From contig JAFIFG010000015.1 of the NCBI GenBank assembly GCA_020832135.1, positions 1-64,000 of the forward strand: 64,000 nt of DNA, written 5' to 3'. Below are positions 1 through 9,378 of the stretch, piece after piece. Made by a program: the position numbers and the translations under genes. Origin of the DNA: Clostridiaceae bacterium (lineage in GTDB: Bacteria > Bacillota > Clostridia > Peptostreptococcales > Natronincolaceae). The notes below the pieces were generated by a model that saw only the letters and a program-made list of their open reading frames with translations, was not told where the DNA came from and did no database searches. Positions within the stretch are counted from its first letter, which is position 1; each line of letters opens with the position of its first letter.

Positions 1-34
1 TACAACAAATCCTCTTTTTCTTCTAACTCTTCTT

Positions 35-59
35 AGAGGAAATTACATGCATTTCCTCT
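35..59 (-). terminator. Hairpin downstream of adhE (weak terminator candidate)
   Basis: A perfect 9-bp inverted repeat (AGAGGAAAT / ATTTCCTCT) with a 7-nt loop lies just after the adhE stop. No clear T-run follows on the minus strand, so it may be an mRNA 3'-end stabiliser or a weak terminator. Confidence 0.35.
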
Positions 60-66
60 ATTCCAC

Positions 67-2703
67 CTATTGATGGATATCCTGGACTACCTCTAATGTA
101 TTAATCATCAAAAGCTCACTCTGCTTTCCAAAAGCCTTCATATACATTTCTTTTATTTCATCTATCAGTGGATATCTTGGGTTGCATCCAGTACATTGAT
201 CATCAAAAGCTTGCTCTGCCATATCCTCTAGTGTTGCAAAAAAGCTTTCTTCTGAAACTCCTGCTTCTTTAATAGACATCGGTATGTCAATTTTAGCTTT
301 TAATTCATCTATTTTATTTAACAATAGTGTTACCTTTTCATCTTCTGTTTTTCCACCTAATCCTAAGTAATCAGCAATTTTTGCATATTTTTCTTTGGCA
401 CTTGGATATTTATATTGCGCGAAAGCAGCTTGTTTTATTGGATTATCTACTGCATTGAACTTAATCACTTCATTTATTAGTAATCCATTGGCAATTCCAT
501 GTGGTATATGATGGGCTGCACCTAATTTATGAGCCATAGAGTGGCATACCCCTAAGAATGCATTAGCAAATGCCATACCAGCAATAGTTGATGCATTGGC
601 CATTCTTTCCCTAGCCTCTACATTGGTTTTTCCTTCACTATATGCCAAAGGTAGATATTTAAATATTTGTCCTATAGCTTCTAGAGCCATGCCATTCGTA
701 TACTCTGATGCCATAATAGATACATAGGCTTCTAAAGCATGGGTTAATGCATCTATACCTGAAGCTGCAGTTAAACCTTTTGGCATATTCATCATAAGCT
801 CAGGGTCCACTATTGCCATTTTAGGTGTTAATTGATAATCAGCAATAGGATATTTGTTCCCTGTTTTTTCGTCTGTTATTACTGCAAATGGTGTAACTTC
901 AGAACCAGTTCCTGCTGTTGTTGCAATGCAGGCCAAATCTGCTTTTTTACCCATAGTCGGGAATTTATATACCCTTTTTCTTATATCCATAAATCTCATG
1001 GCCAAATCTTCAAACTTGATTTCTGGGTGCTCATACAATACCCACATAATCTTAGCAGCATCCATAGGTGATCCGCCTCCAAGAGCTAATATAATATCCG
1101 GCTCATATGCTCTCATTTCTTCTGCACCCTTTTTAGCTGTGGCAAGTGTTGGATCTGGCTCTGTATCTGTAAATACTTTGTAGTTTACTCCTATTTCATC
1201 TAGTATTCTTGTAACTTTATCAACATAACCCAGATCAAAAAGAACTTTGTCCGTAACTATAAATGCCTTCTTTTTCTCCATATCTTTCAAATCTGTCAAT
1301 GCTACTCCAAGACTACCATATTTGAAGTAAATTTTTTCTGGAACTCTAAACCAAAGCATATTTTCTCTCCTCTCGGCTACATTCTTAATGTTTAGTAAAT
1401 GTCTAGGCCCTACATTTTCTGATATAGAGTTTCCACCCCAAGAACCGCAGCCTAAGGTTAAAGAAGGATCCAATTTAAAGTTATATACATCTCCTATTGC
1501 CCCTTGAGATGAAGGCATATTAATAAGTGTTCTACCTGTTTTCATTCTTTGGCTGAATTTTTCAATTTTCTCTTTGCCTTTGTTAACATCTATAAAGATA
1601 GATGATGTGTGGCCTAAACCACCTAATTCTATAAGTCTTTCTGCCTTTTGTAAGGATTCATCGAAATTCTCAGTTTTGTACATTGCTAGTACTGGTGATA
1701 GTTTTTCATGCGAGAAAGGTTCTTCTAATTCTACTGACTCCACTTCTCCTATAAGTACTTTTACATTCTCTTGCACCTTTACTCCTGCCATTTCAGCTAT
1801 TTTATATGCTGATTGGCCAACGATGGCAGCATTTAAGTTTCCATTTTTTAATATTACGTTTCTTACTTTATCCACTTCGTCTGTTTTTAATATATAGGCT
1901 CCCCTATGTACAAACTCTTTTTTCACTTTGTTATATATTGAACTAGGTACTATGACTGATTGCTCAGATGCACATATAACACCATTATCAAAGGTTTTAG
2001 AAAGAAGTATAGAGTTTACTGCCATATTTATATCTGCAGTTTCATCAATGATTACAGGTGTATTACCTGACCCAACACCTATAGCCGGCTTACCTGATGA
2101 GTATGCAGCTTTAACCATTCCAGGTCCCCCTGTTGCTAGAGTCATATCCGCCTCCTGCATAACCACTTGAGAAAGCTCGATAGAAGGCTTATCAATCCAG
2201 GCTATTATTCCCTCAGGTGCTCCAGCTTTAACCGCTGCCTCGAGAACAACTTTAGCTGCTTCTATGGTACATTCCTTTGCCTTTGGGTGGGGTGAGAAAA
2301 TGATACCATTTCTTGTTTTTAAAGCTATTAATGCTTTAAATATTGTAGTAGACGTAGGGTTAGTTGTAGGTATCACCGCTGCAATTACTCCTATAGGGTC
2401 AGCAATTTTACATAAACCAAAAGCTTCATCCTTTTCTATAACACCACAAGTTTTTTCATCTTTATATTTATTGTATATGTATTCTGAAGAAAAATGATTT
2501 TTAATTACTTTATCCTCAACAATGCCCATACCTGTCTCTGCCACTGCTTTTTTAGCTAAATAAATCCTACTATTGTTTGCTGCCATAGCCGCTTGTCTGA
2601 AAATATCATCTACTTGTTCTTGACTATAGGTTGCAAATTCTTTTTGTGCTTTTTTTACCGCCTTTATTTTATCCATTAATTCTTGAACATTTGTTACTGC
2701 CAT
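67..2703 (-). CDS. adhE: Bifunctional acetaldehyde-CoA/alcohol dehydrogenase AdhE
   Basis: An 878-aa two-domain enzyme that reduces acetyl-CoA to acetaldehyde and then ethanol with NADH, forming cytoplasmic spirosomes in the known family. The N-terminal aldehyde dehydrogenase half (about 1-430) has the catalytic-Cys context GVICASEQ near residue 245. The C-terminal iron-dependent alcohol dehydrogenase half (about 460-870) has the nucleotide-binding GGGSPMDAAK and the metal-ligand region HSMAHKLGAAHHIPHG. The length is usual for the family. The start follows a good ribosome binding site (AAGGAGTG). It is monocistronic, with its own promoter and a Rex-type operator upstream, so repression at high NAD+/NADH is likely. 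Confidence 0.97.
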   Translation of the reverse strand: MAVTNVQELMDKIKAVKKAQKEFATYSQEQVDDIFRQAAMAANNSRIYLAKKAVAETGMGIVEDKVIKNHFSSEYIYNKYKDEKTCGVIEKDEAFGLCKIADPIGVIAAVIPTTNPTSTTIFKALIALKTRNGIIFSPHPKAKECTIEAAKVVLEAAVKAGAPEGIIAWIDKPSIELSQVVMQEADMTLATGGPGMVKAAYSSGKPAIGVGSGNTPVIIDETADINMAVNSILLSKTFDNGVICASEQSVIVPSSIYNKVKKEFVHRGAYILKTDEVDKVRNVILKNGNLNAAIVGQSAYKIAEMAGVKVQENVKVLIGEVESVELEEPFSHEKLSPVLAMYKTENFDESLQKAERLIELGGLGHTSSIFIDVNKGKEKIEKFSQRMKTGRTLINMPSSQGAIGDVYNFKLDPSLTLGCGSWGGNSISENVGPRHLLNIKNVAERRENMLWFRVPEKIYFKYGSLGVALTDLKDMEKKKAFIVTDKVLFDLGYVDKVTRILDEIGVNYKVFTDTEPDPTLATAKKGAEEMRAYEPDIILALGGGSPMDAAKIMWVLYEHPEIKFEDLAMRFMDIRKRVYKFPTMGKKADLACIATTAGTGSEVTPFAVITDEKTGNKYPIADYQLTPKMAIVDPELMMNMPKGLTAASGIDALTHALEAYVSIMASEYTNGMALEAIGQIFKYLPLAYSEGKTNVEARERMANASTIAGMAFANAFLGVCHSMAHKLGAAHHIPHGIANGLLINEVIKFNAVDNPIKQAAFAQYKYPSAKEKYAKIADYLGLGGKTEDEKVTLLLNKIDELKAKIDIPMSIKEAGVSEESFFATLEDMAEQAFDDQCTGCNPRYPLIDEIKEMYMKAFGKQSELLMINTLEVVQDIHQ

Positions 2704-2931
2704 GAATCAACACTCCTTTTAAGTAGTTTTAAATTGGTTTTCTGATTTATGAACTATCTAAAGAACACCTTCCACATCCAACTTTGTTAAATTTTTAATT
2801 AAAGTATTTATAAAAAAAGATTTATTTTTTGTAATTATGCACTTAAAACTAAGGATTTTGAAGGTTTTTTCTATAAATTTCATAATATACCAGATATAAT
2901 TTTGCTTTCAAACAACATTATAAAGTATTTA

Positions 2932-2949
2932 TTGTTAATATAATAACAA
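2932..2949. promoter_or_regulatory. Rex operator upstream of adhE
   Basis: TTGTTAATATAATAACAA matches the Rex consensus TTGTTAAnnnnTTAACAA with one mismatch. It covers the -10 hexamer and start-site region of the adhE promoter, as expected for NADH-relieved repression. An intact rex gene lies at about 36.2-36.8 kb in this window. Confidence 0.8.
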
Positions 2950-2974
2950 TACTACGTGTTAAGGATTTTGTCAA
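2946..2974 (-). promoter_or_regulatory. adhE promoter
   Basis: On the minus strand TTGACA (2969-2974) is followed after 17 nt by TATTGT (2946-2951). This is a sigma-A type promoter leaving a leader of about 240 nt before adhE. The Rex site overlaps its -10. Confidence 0.7.
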
Positions 2975-2997
2975 CTTTTTTATAGTAAATTTTTTTA

Positions 2998-3048
2998 TTA
3001 TTTCTCTTTGACAGCTTCATATACTTTTTCCCCTAATTTCTTATCCAT
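2998..3048 (-). pseudogene. Decayed 5' end of an fmdE-like gene (16 codons)
   Basis: A 16-codon reading frame, MDKKLGEKVYEAVKEK, begins with nearly the same sequence as the intact FmdE-like gene near 40.8 kb (MDKQLWEK...). The upstream bases also match that gene (a TTTATT...TTTTTTGAG stretch, then a ribosome-binding-site-like AGGATGA). After the first residues the similarity is lost and the frame closes. I read it as a remnant of a duplicated fmdE leader and 5' end; a genuine 16-aa peptide is possible but less likely. Confidence 0.55.
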
Positions 3049-3072
3049 TTATCATCCTACTCAAAAAATAAA

Positions 3073-3114
3073 CTGTTCGTTAAGCTGCTAGGGGGTAACA
3101 AACTTAACCAACAG
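3073..3114 (-). other. Conserved hairpin H, copy 1
   Basis: A 12-bp stem with one mismatch encloses a loop region containing GTTACCCCCTAGCAG (minus-strand sense). The same loop with a different, compensating stem occurs at 41094-41135. Both copies sit directly upstream of a decayed fmdE-like start. Conserved loop plus covarying stem suggests a structured RNA or a DNA hairpin recognised by protein. I do not recognise the family. Confidence 0.5.
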
Positions 3115-3177
3115 TGGTAATTTTCTTCATTACATAAAAACACATCTGCGATACTATCAAAACCTATTTTTGAATAC

Positions 3178-4875
3178 TTACACTCCTAATAATCTTTTAC
3201 CATAATCACTTTGAGGTTTTTCAAACACTTCACAGGCACTACCCTCTTCTATAATATTTCCTTGATACATGATGTATACTTTATTACTTATTTTCCTTGC
3301 TAAAGCAAGATCATGGGTAATATATAGCATGGCAAATCCAAACTTATTTTGTAATCCTTTTAGTAGTCGTAAGACATTGGCCTTTGTAGATGGATCCAGC
3401 ATAGAGCTTATTTCATCTGCTATTAAAAGCTTGGGTTCCATGACTAAACCCCTAGCAATGGCTAATCTTTGTCTTTGTCCACCACTTAAACTACTGCATT
3501 TTCTTTGTAAAAAATCCTTTGTTATAGGAAGCTGTACTTCTTCTAAAGCCTTTTTAACCATTCTATTTTTTTCTTCTTTTGTATCACTTTTTAAAATATC
3601 CAATGGCTCCTTTACAATTTCCTCCACTGTGAAACCTCCATTGGTGGCGGAGAAGGGATCTTGAAAAATGATTTGTATGCCTTTTTTTCTACTGGTGAAA
3701 TTATTACCAAGAACGGATTTTTCATCAAAGAGGACTTCTCCTCCATCTTCCTCCAATAAGCCACTTAATATGGTTGCCAAAGTAGTTTTACCTGATCCAG
3801 ATTGCCCAATTAAAGCTACAATTTCTCCCGAACGAACCTTTATACTACAGTTATTACAGGCTATTATAGGATTTCTGCCGTCGCCATAGGTTTTGTGGAT
3901 ATGCCTTCCTTCTAAAAGGGTAATGATACCACCTCTATTGCAGGCTACTTTTCTTTCTAGAGATACATACTGTAGCTCAGGTATTTTCTCTCTACAGCTT
4001 TCCTTCTTTTGATAGCATCTTTCCTGAAAAATACAGCCAGCTGTTTCTTCATCCTTATTCCCCTCTGGAATTCCCCATAGATCTTGATAAGGATTGATAT
4101 CCAAAGAGGCATCCAATAGTCCTCTTGTATATACATGCATAGGATTTTCTAGGACATCCTTTGTTACCCCCTCTTCCAATACCCTACCTTCATACATTAC
4201 CATTATTTTATTACTTAATCGCTGTATGACATACATATCATGGGATATGAGGAGCATAGCAAATTTCTTGTTTTTATGGAGACCTTCCAACAGCTGTAAT
4301 ATTTCCTCCTTTGATATGGCATCTAGGGCTGTAGTAGGTTCGTCTACAATAAGTAACTTAGGATCACATGCTAAGGACATAGCAATTAATACTTTTTGTC
4401 TCATTCCTCCCGATAGCTGATGGGGGTAGGCATGGCACCATTTTTCCTCTAAATGAACCATCTTTAATAACTCTTTTATTTTTTTATCCATCTCTTTTTT
4501 ACCTAGGTTTAGATGTTTTTTTATTGCCTCTAGGATCTGTTCCCTAATAGTCATAACTGGATTTAATACATCTAAATGATTTTGAAAAACAATGGCTATG
4601 TCCCTCCATCGATATTTATTTAATGCTTTTTCTGATAAGGTGTGAAGATACTCATCATTATAGAGAATTTCCCCGTTAGTTTCTACTGCCTTATCATGTA
4701 GTCCCATCAGAGCTAGAGCTATGGATGTTTTTCCACTTCCCGATTCACCTATGATTCCTAGGACATTCCCTTCTTCTATAGTAAAAGAAACTTCCCTTAC
4801 AGCTGTTATTTTTTCTGTTCCATAGGGGTAATCTACTTCTAAATTTTTCACCTCAAGTAATGCTTTCTTTATCAT
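3178..4875 (-). CDS. Fused double ATPase of a peptide/nickel-type ABC importer
   Basis: A 565-aa cytoplasmic protein joining two ATPase subunits of the Dpp/Opp/Nik family (DppD-DppF fusion). The first domain has Walker A GESGSGKT and signature LSGGMRQK. A cysteine-bearing oligopeptide-type C-terminal extension follows (CIFQERCYQKKESC). The second domain has Walker A GQSGSGKT and signature LSGGQRQR. It is the last gene of the operon running from the methyltransferase at 9179 through the binding protein and two permeases. The paralogous operon at 11.8-17.7 kb has separate ATPase genes. The B12 riboswitch at the operon head points to cobalt, a cobalt complex or a corrinoid-related substrate rather than peptides. 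Confidence 0.9.
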   Translation of the reverse strand: MIKKALLEVKNLEVDYPYGTEKITAVREVSFTIEEGNVLGIIGESGSGKTSIALALMGLHDKAVETNGEILYNDEYLHTLSEKALNKYRWRDIAIVFQNHLDVLNPVMTIREQILEAIKKHLNLGKKEMDKKIKELLKMVHLEEKWCHAYPHQLSGGMRQKVLIAMSLACDPKLLIVDEPTTALDAISKEEILQLLEGLHKNKKFAMLLISHDMYVIQRLSNKIMVMYEGRVLEEGVTKDVLENPMHVYTRGLLDASLDINPYQDLWGIPEGNKDEETAGCIFQERCYQKKESCREKIPELQYVSLERKVACNRGGIITLLEGRHIHKTYGDGRNPIIACNNCSIKVRSGEIVALIGQSGSGKTTLATILSGLLEEDGGEVLFDEKSVLGNNFTSRKKGIQIIFQDPFSATNGGFTVEEIVKEPLDILKSDTKEEKNRMVKKALEEVQLPITKDFLQRKCSSLSGGQRQRLAIARGLVMEPKLLIADEISSMLDPSTKANVLRLLKGLQNKFGFAMLYITHDLALARKISNKVYIMYQGNIIEEGSACEVFEKPQSDYGKRLLGV

Positions 4876-4926
4876 CCATTTCCCCCTCCCCTTATTTCTC
4901 TCATAAACTGTAGCCTTTTATTTTCT

Positions 4927-5754
4927 CTAGCATAGTAGATTCTCTATCTCTTTACTAATAAGGGAAATGGCCAGCACCATAAGCACAATACATAGAAGGG
5001 GAAAGATGATCCACCATTTCCAAAAATCTGTGAAATAAATGCCCCGAAAACTCATGGCGTGGTTTAAGATTAGACCCCAGCTTTTAGAGGTGGGATCTCC
5101 TAAACCCAAAAAGGATAAACTGGCTTCTGCAACGATAGCCCTACTGATTAATTTAATAAAGTTTACCATAATAAGAGGAAATACCTGTGGAAGAAAGTGT
5201 CTCCTAGCAAGATAAGAAAAACCTCCTCCATAGCCCTCCGCCACCTTTACATATTTTTCTTCCTTTATTGACAAAATCTTAGATCGTACGATCCTTGCAG
5301 GTCTCGTCCATGAAAAAAGACTTAATACAATAATAATATTCATTTTGCTTGGTCCAAAAAAAGCACCTAGGACAATCATGGTGGGCAGTTCTGGTACCAC
5401 CATCATTAAATCAATTGATCGCATTAGGCATCCATCCAGCTTTCCCCCATAATATCCCCCTAATATACCTATAAGACTTCCTCCGCCTGCTGCTAGAAAA
5501 GCTGTTCCAAAACCTACAATTAAACTACTCCTAGCACCATGACATATTTGTGCCCAAAGATCAATACCAAGATCATCTGTCCCCATCCAGTGCAGAGTAG
5601 AGGGAGGGGTTAGGGCTCCTCCTGAAGGTATATAAGGGGAGTGAGACGTCAGTAAACTTGGAATAATAGCTAAAATAAAAAATAACATCATCACCATGAC
5701 GGAGGCCTTACCTAAAAAGGAAAATGCTTTTATAAGATTTGATACTTTTTTCAT
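4927..5754 (-). CDS. ABC importer permease, DppC/NikC type
   Basis: A 275-aa inner-membrane permease with an N-terminal transmembrane segment and the family's periplasm-facing motif HWMGTDDLGIDLWAQI. The coupling (EAA-like) loop is around AEASLSFLGLGDPTSKSWG. It pairs with the DppB-type permease directly upstream: the upstream TAA stop abuts this ATG. Substrate is inferred only from the B12 riboswitch at the operon head. Confidence 0.9.
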   Translation of the reverse strand: MKKVSNLIKAFSFLGKASVMVMMLFFILAIIPSLLTSHSPYIPSGGALTPPSTLHWMGTDDLGIDLWAQICHGARSSLIVGFGTAFLAAGGGSLIGILGGYYGGKLDGCLMRSIDLMMVVPELPTMIVLGAFFGPSKMNIIIVLSLFSWTRPARIVRSKILSIKEEKYVKVAEGYGGGFSYLARRHFLPQVFPLIMVNFIKLISRAIVAEASLSFLGLGDPTSKSWGLILNHAMSFRGIYFTDFWKWWIIFPLLCIVLMVLAISLISKEIENLLC

Positions 5755-6735
5755 TTAACTCACCCTAGGATCTAATTTTTTATAAATAGCATCAGCAGTA
5801 TAATTCATCACCAATACAAATAACGTCATTACCACGAATATTCCCTGGATTAAAGGATAATCTCTAAAAAATACTCCTTGTCGCATTAACCTACCAACAC
5901 CTGGGTAATTAAAAACATTTTCTACTAATACTGCTCCACCTAATGCCCCTCCAAAACTTAAAAAAATTCTAGTAACAATAGGTGGAATAGCATTTCTTAA
6001 AGCATGATAAAAAAGAATTCTACGTCTTTTAAGACCCTTGCCTCTAGCAGTTTTTATATAGGCTTTGTCTAAAATAGAAATCATACTATTACGGGCTAAT
6101 AAATAAAATTCTCCAATTCTAGTAATGGTTAAAGCCATCAAGGGCAAGAAAGCATGAAGGAGAATGTCCTTTATCATTTCCCACCGCGAAGAGAAATCTA
6201 CAAAATGACTCATCCCACCAGATAAGGGAAATAATTTCAAATGTGCTGCAAAGTAAAATAACATGACTAGAGCAATGATAAAGGAAGGGACTTCCGACAA
6301 AGTAATTAATCCAGAGTACAGAATTTTGTCTAAACTACTATTTCTATAATAAGCTGATATAGTACCTAGAAAAACACCAATAGCAGCACTTAATAACACC
6401 GAGGCTATTACTAGAGATAGTGTCCATGCTATACGGCTCAAAACCAATGTCAGCACTTCTTCTTTATAGTGAATACTATAACCTAGATCTCCCTTCAGTA
6501 AATTTCTCACATAGGATATATATTGTTGCCATAAAGGCTGGTCTAGACCATAATATTTCTTATGTCTTTCTATATCCTCAGAGGAAAAGGCAGTATGATC
6601 CTGCCCCTCCTCTGCAGATAAAAAAGTAAAGGGGTCCCCTGGCATAAGCCTGGGGATAAAGAAATTTAGAGTGATAATACATAAAAAGATAATGATGTAT
6701 TGTTTAAATCCCAATATTTTTCTCTTTTTTTTCAT
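5755..6735 (-). CDS. ABC importer permease, DppB/NikB type
   Basis: A 326-aa permease with an N-terminal transmembrane helix, the family motif FIPRLMPGDPF, and the cytoplasmic coupling region KTARGKGLKRRRILFYHALRN. The C-terminal FNYPGVGRLMRQGVFFRDYPLIQG and ending LDPRVS are typical for DppB homologues. It sits 9 bp after the binding-protein stop and directly abuts the DppC-type gene, so the four transporter genes are one transcript. Confidence 0.9.
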   Translation of the reverse strand: MKKKRKILGFKQYIIIFLCIITLNFFIPRLMPGDPFTFLSAEEGQDHTAFSSEDIERHKKYYGLDQPLWQQYISYVRNLLKGDLGYSIHYKEEVLTLVLSRIAWTLSLVIASVLLSAAIGVFLGTISAYYRNSSLDKILYSGLITLSEVPSFIIALVMLFYFAAHLKLFPLSGGMSHFVDFSSRWEMIKDILLHAFLPLMALTITRIGEFYLLARNSMISILDKAYIKTARGKGLKRRRILFYHALRNAIPPIVTRIFLSFGGALGGAVLVENVFNYPGVGRLMRQGVFFRDYPLIQGIFVVMTLFVLVMNYTADAIYKKLDPRVS

Positions 6736-6744
6736 AGATCAAGA

Positions 6745-8325
6745 TTACTCTCTTTCTAAATAGGATAACTTGCCATGGCTAACACTGTGGTGGTCAAACA
6801 TATACATCCATCCATCATAAGTGTTTGGTCTATATACAGTGTAGCCGGTGGTATTATAAACTGGAATCATAGGAATTTCCTCTGCAATCAATTCCTGCAA
6901 TGCAGAAATAAGTTCTTTACGTTTGGCAATATCCATTTCCCTCAGCTGTTCTTCAGCCAAAGCATTGATTTGTTCATTTTCATAACCTGGAATATCACTA
7001 TATCTTGTCCTTAGAATATCAGCATCTCTACCCCAACCTCCATGTCCTATCAAGGCCATTTCATAATTTCCAGTAGACACTGCATTGTCTCTTGTCTTCA
7101 TATCTACACTTTTTATCTCTATTTCTACACCTATCTTTTCTAGGCTAATTTTCATTAATTCTGCAATTCTAACTTCTGCATTAGAGTCACCGGTTAACAG
7201 TTCAAAAGATAGTTTTTTATCCCCTAGTAAAGTTTTTGCCTTTTCTTCATCAAAAGGATACTTTTTCACTGTTGGGTTATACCATATATGGTTCTTTGGC
7301 AAGTATCCCGCACTTCCTGCAATAGCCGCACCCCTTGCGACTTTTTCTACCATTTCTTCTTGGTCTATACCATAGGCAATGGCCTGACGAATATCTTTTT
7401 CTTTAAAGAGAAGATTTTTTTCCATATTAAGACTTAAACGATATCCCCAAAAAGCTGGGTTTTCTAAAACTTTGAATTGAGGATCATTCTGATACCTATC
7501 TAACAAATCTGACCCTATGCCGATTACGTCTATCTCCTTATTTTCAAAGGCCATTATTTCGTCACTTACAGGTACAAATTGAATCTTTTCTACCCTTTGC
7601 TTTGGTCCCCAATAATCCTCAAAGGCTGTAAATTCATAGGTTTCATGTTCCTTGTTGTAATCTGTTAATTTATAAGGTCCACAACCTATAACTGCCCCTT
7701 CATCTTGGAAGCTGTCAGGGTCTTCCACCCCTGACCAAATATGCTCTGGAATAATTCTTACTGTGCCTATCTTTTCTAAAATCGTTGCATCCTTTTCTCC
7801 CAGAATAAATTTCAACCTGTTGTCCTCTAGAATTTCAATTTCCTTTACAATGGGTTCATTTCCTACCATAACAGGATTCCATACAGGAGGATGCTTTTCA
7901 AAATATTCAAAGGAGAACTTTACATCCTCTGGTGTTAAAGGTTGACCATCATGCCATTTTACATCCTGCTGTAGAGTAAAGATGTAACTTAATCCATCCT
8001 CTGCTATCTCCCATTCCTTCGCAAGCCATGGAATCACCCCTTCTTCACCGCTCTCTAATAAACTATCAAAAATCAACTGCATCTTGTAGCCGCCTGGACC
8101 CCTAGAATAGTGTAGATAAGGAGATGGATAGCCCCAATCTCCACCCTCGAGTCTAAGTACCACTGCCTCTTCTTCCTGTTTCACTTCCCCTTCACTAGCT
8201 ACAGCTGAAGGCTGAGCTTCTTCGTCTGAAGTAGATGTCCCACATCCTACCAGCGACAACAACATCATTCCTATAATCACTATTCCTATGACTTCTTTTA
8301 TTTTTTTATTTTTTATCCAGTACAT
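6745..8325 (-). CDS. ABC importer substrate-binding lipoprotein (SBP family 5)
   Basis: A 526-aa extracellular lipoprotein with signal peptide and lipobox LVGC near residue 28, then an acidic linker and a family-5 (peptide/nickel) binding fold. Family features seen are PWLAKEWEIAEDGLSYIFTL and the DVKFSFEYF region. It belongs to the methyltransferase-led operon with a B12 riboswitch leader. Family-5 proteins bind peptides, nickel or cobalt chelates, haem and sugars. The regulatory context favours a cobalt complex or corrinoid precursor, but ligand identity cannot be read from the sequence. Confidence 0.88.
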   Translation of the reverse strand: MYWIKNKKIKEVIGIVIIGMMLLSLVGCGTSTSDEEAQPSAVASEGEVKQEEEAVVLRLEGGDWGYPSPYLHYSRGPGGYKMQLIFDSLLESGEEGVIPWLAKEWEIAEDGLSYIFTLQQDVKWHDGQPLTPEDVKFSFEYFEKHPPVWNPVMVGNEPIVKEIEILEDNRLKFILGEKDATILEKIGTVRIIPEHIWSGVEDPDSFQDEGAVIGCGPYKLTDYNKEHETYEFTAFEDYWGPKQRVEKIQFVPVSDEIMAFENKEIDVIGIGSDLLDRYQNDPQFKVLENPAFWGYRLSLNMEKNLLFKEKDIRQAIAYGIDQEEMVEKVARGAAIAGSAGYLPKNHIWYNPTVKKYPFDEEKAKTLLGDKKLSFELLTGDSNAEVRIAELMKISLEKIGVEIEIKSVDMKTRDNAVSTGNYEMALIGHGGWGRDADILRTRYSDIPGYENEQINALAEEQLREMDIAKRKELISALQELIAEEIPMIPVYNTTGYTVYRPNTYDGWMYMFDHHSVSHGKLSYLERE

Positions 8326-8348
8326 CTTTTACCCCCCCCATTTATTTT

Positions 8349-9179
8349 TTATACATTCCAAGTTAAAACTCCAATTTTAACCTCTGTCTTTTCTTTTATC
8401 TTACCGCCTTCTTGATATTTTTTAAGTTCTTCCTTTATAAAAATCTTATCTTTTTCCTTTAATTCTACCTGCATAGATAGCTTATCCACATACAACTGCC
8501 ATGTTTCTTCTAATGTTCTCGTTTCCTCCCACCCTCTATTTAAATAAAAAACCTCTGGCCTATAGCCTAAATGCCATAGGACATTAAAGGCATAATATAC
8601 CTTTTTGTCCTTTCTTTTTTCCAGGGCAAATCTTGGAAAAAATTCCTCCTCTATCCGGTCCCAGATAGAATCCTTGCGATCTACAAAACCACTTAAAAAA
8701 CAATAGTTTCTACTGGCCTTCGTCATTTTTTCTAAAGTCTCAAAATCAAAGACCCCTGGTGTCATAGAGGCAAATACCAAATCAAAGGCATTGTCCCATC
8801 CCTCTTCCTCTAAATCAATGTCCTTCCAATCTTTTTTTAGGGTTTTAATATTATGTAAATTTACCTTTATAGCATTTTTTTGAAGATGATTTAACATATT
8901 TTCAGAAATATCTATGGCAGTAATTTCTTCTACAATCCATGCCATAGGTATGGTGTGCTTTCCAGGCCCACAACCTATATCCAGTACCTTCATACCTTCC
9001 TTTAACATTGCTCTTTTTTTTAATAAATCTACAATATCACTTGACTCCTTTGCATTTAAAACAACCTTCTCATTAAATGCCTTAGCCCTATTGTCCCAGA
9101 ATACCTCAGATTTTTTAGCATCTATATGCTTTTTTTTCCAAACATCCTTCCAGTACACTATGTTATCTACACTCTTCAT
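8349..9179 (-). CDS. Class I SAM-dependent methyltransferase heading transporter operon 1
   Basis: A 276-aa cytoplasmic methyltransferase. SAM-binding motif I is VLDIGCGPGKHTIPMA (about residues 65-80) and the acidic residue of motif II is in ITAIDISENML. It is the first gene after the B12 riboswitch and is followed within 25 bp by the binding protein. Two other transporter clusters in this window also contain a class I methyltransferase, so the link to uptake is unlikely to be chance. It could modify an imported ligand or make a metallophore. It lacks the precorrin-type methylase motifs I would expect of a Cbi enzyme. Confidence 0.85.
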   Translation of the reverse strand: MKSVDNIVYWKDVWKKKHIDAKKSEVFWDNRAKAFNEKVVLNAKESSDIVDLLKKRAMLKEGMKVLDIGCGPGKHTIPMAWIVEEITAIDISENMLNHLQKNAIKVNLHNIKTLKKDWKDIDLEEEGWDNAFDLVFASMTPGVFDFETLEKMTKASRNYCFLSGFVDRKDSIWDRIEEEFFPRFALEKRKDKKVYYAFNVLWHLGYRPEVFYLNRGWEETRTLEETWQLYVDKLSMQVELKEKDKIFIKEELKKYQEGGKIKEKTEVKIGVLTWNV

Positions 9180-9222
9180 AACTATTCTCCCTTCCCGAAC
9201 TTAGTAAGTTATTTTCTAAGCA

Positions 9223-9286
9223 AAAACAAAAACCACAAAAGCTAGCTAACAATCTTCATGATTGTGTACTAAACCTTCGTGGTTTC
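9223..9286 (-). terminator. AYGAA-hairpin element, copy a (riboswitch terminator)
   Basis: On the minus strand, AAACCACGAAGG can pair over 12 bp (with G-U pairs) with CTTTTGTGGTTT, followed by T-rich sequence: an intrinsic terminator. A nested hairpin ACAATC-ATGAA-GATTGT sits in its loop. The 5' arm can alternatively fold locally (AAACC-ACGAA-GGTTT) or pair with AAACCTTCG just downstream of the B12 aptamer, which would prevent termination. It lies between the aptamer and the methyltransferase gene. Confidence 0.65.
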
Positions 9287-9378
9287 ATCTCCGATAAAAT
9301 TTTTTTCAAAAACTTTACAAAAAATTCTCAAGAAATCACACCCTTCCCTCCGAAGGTTTTGTTCTATAACAAAATAAG

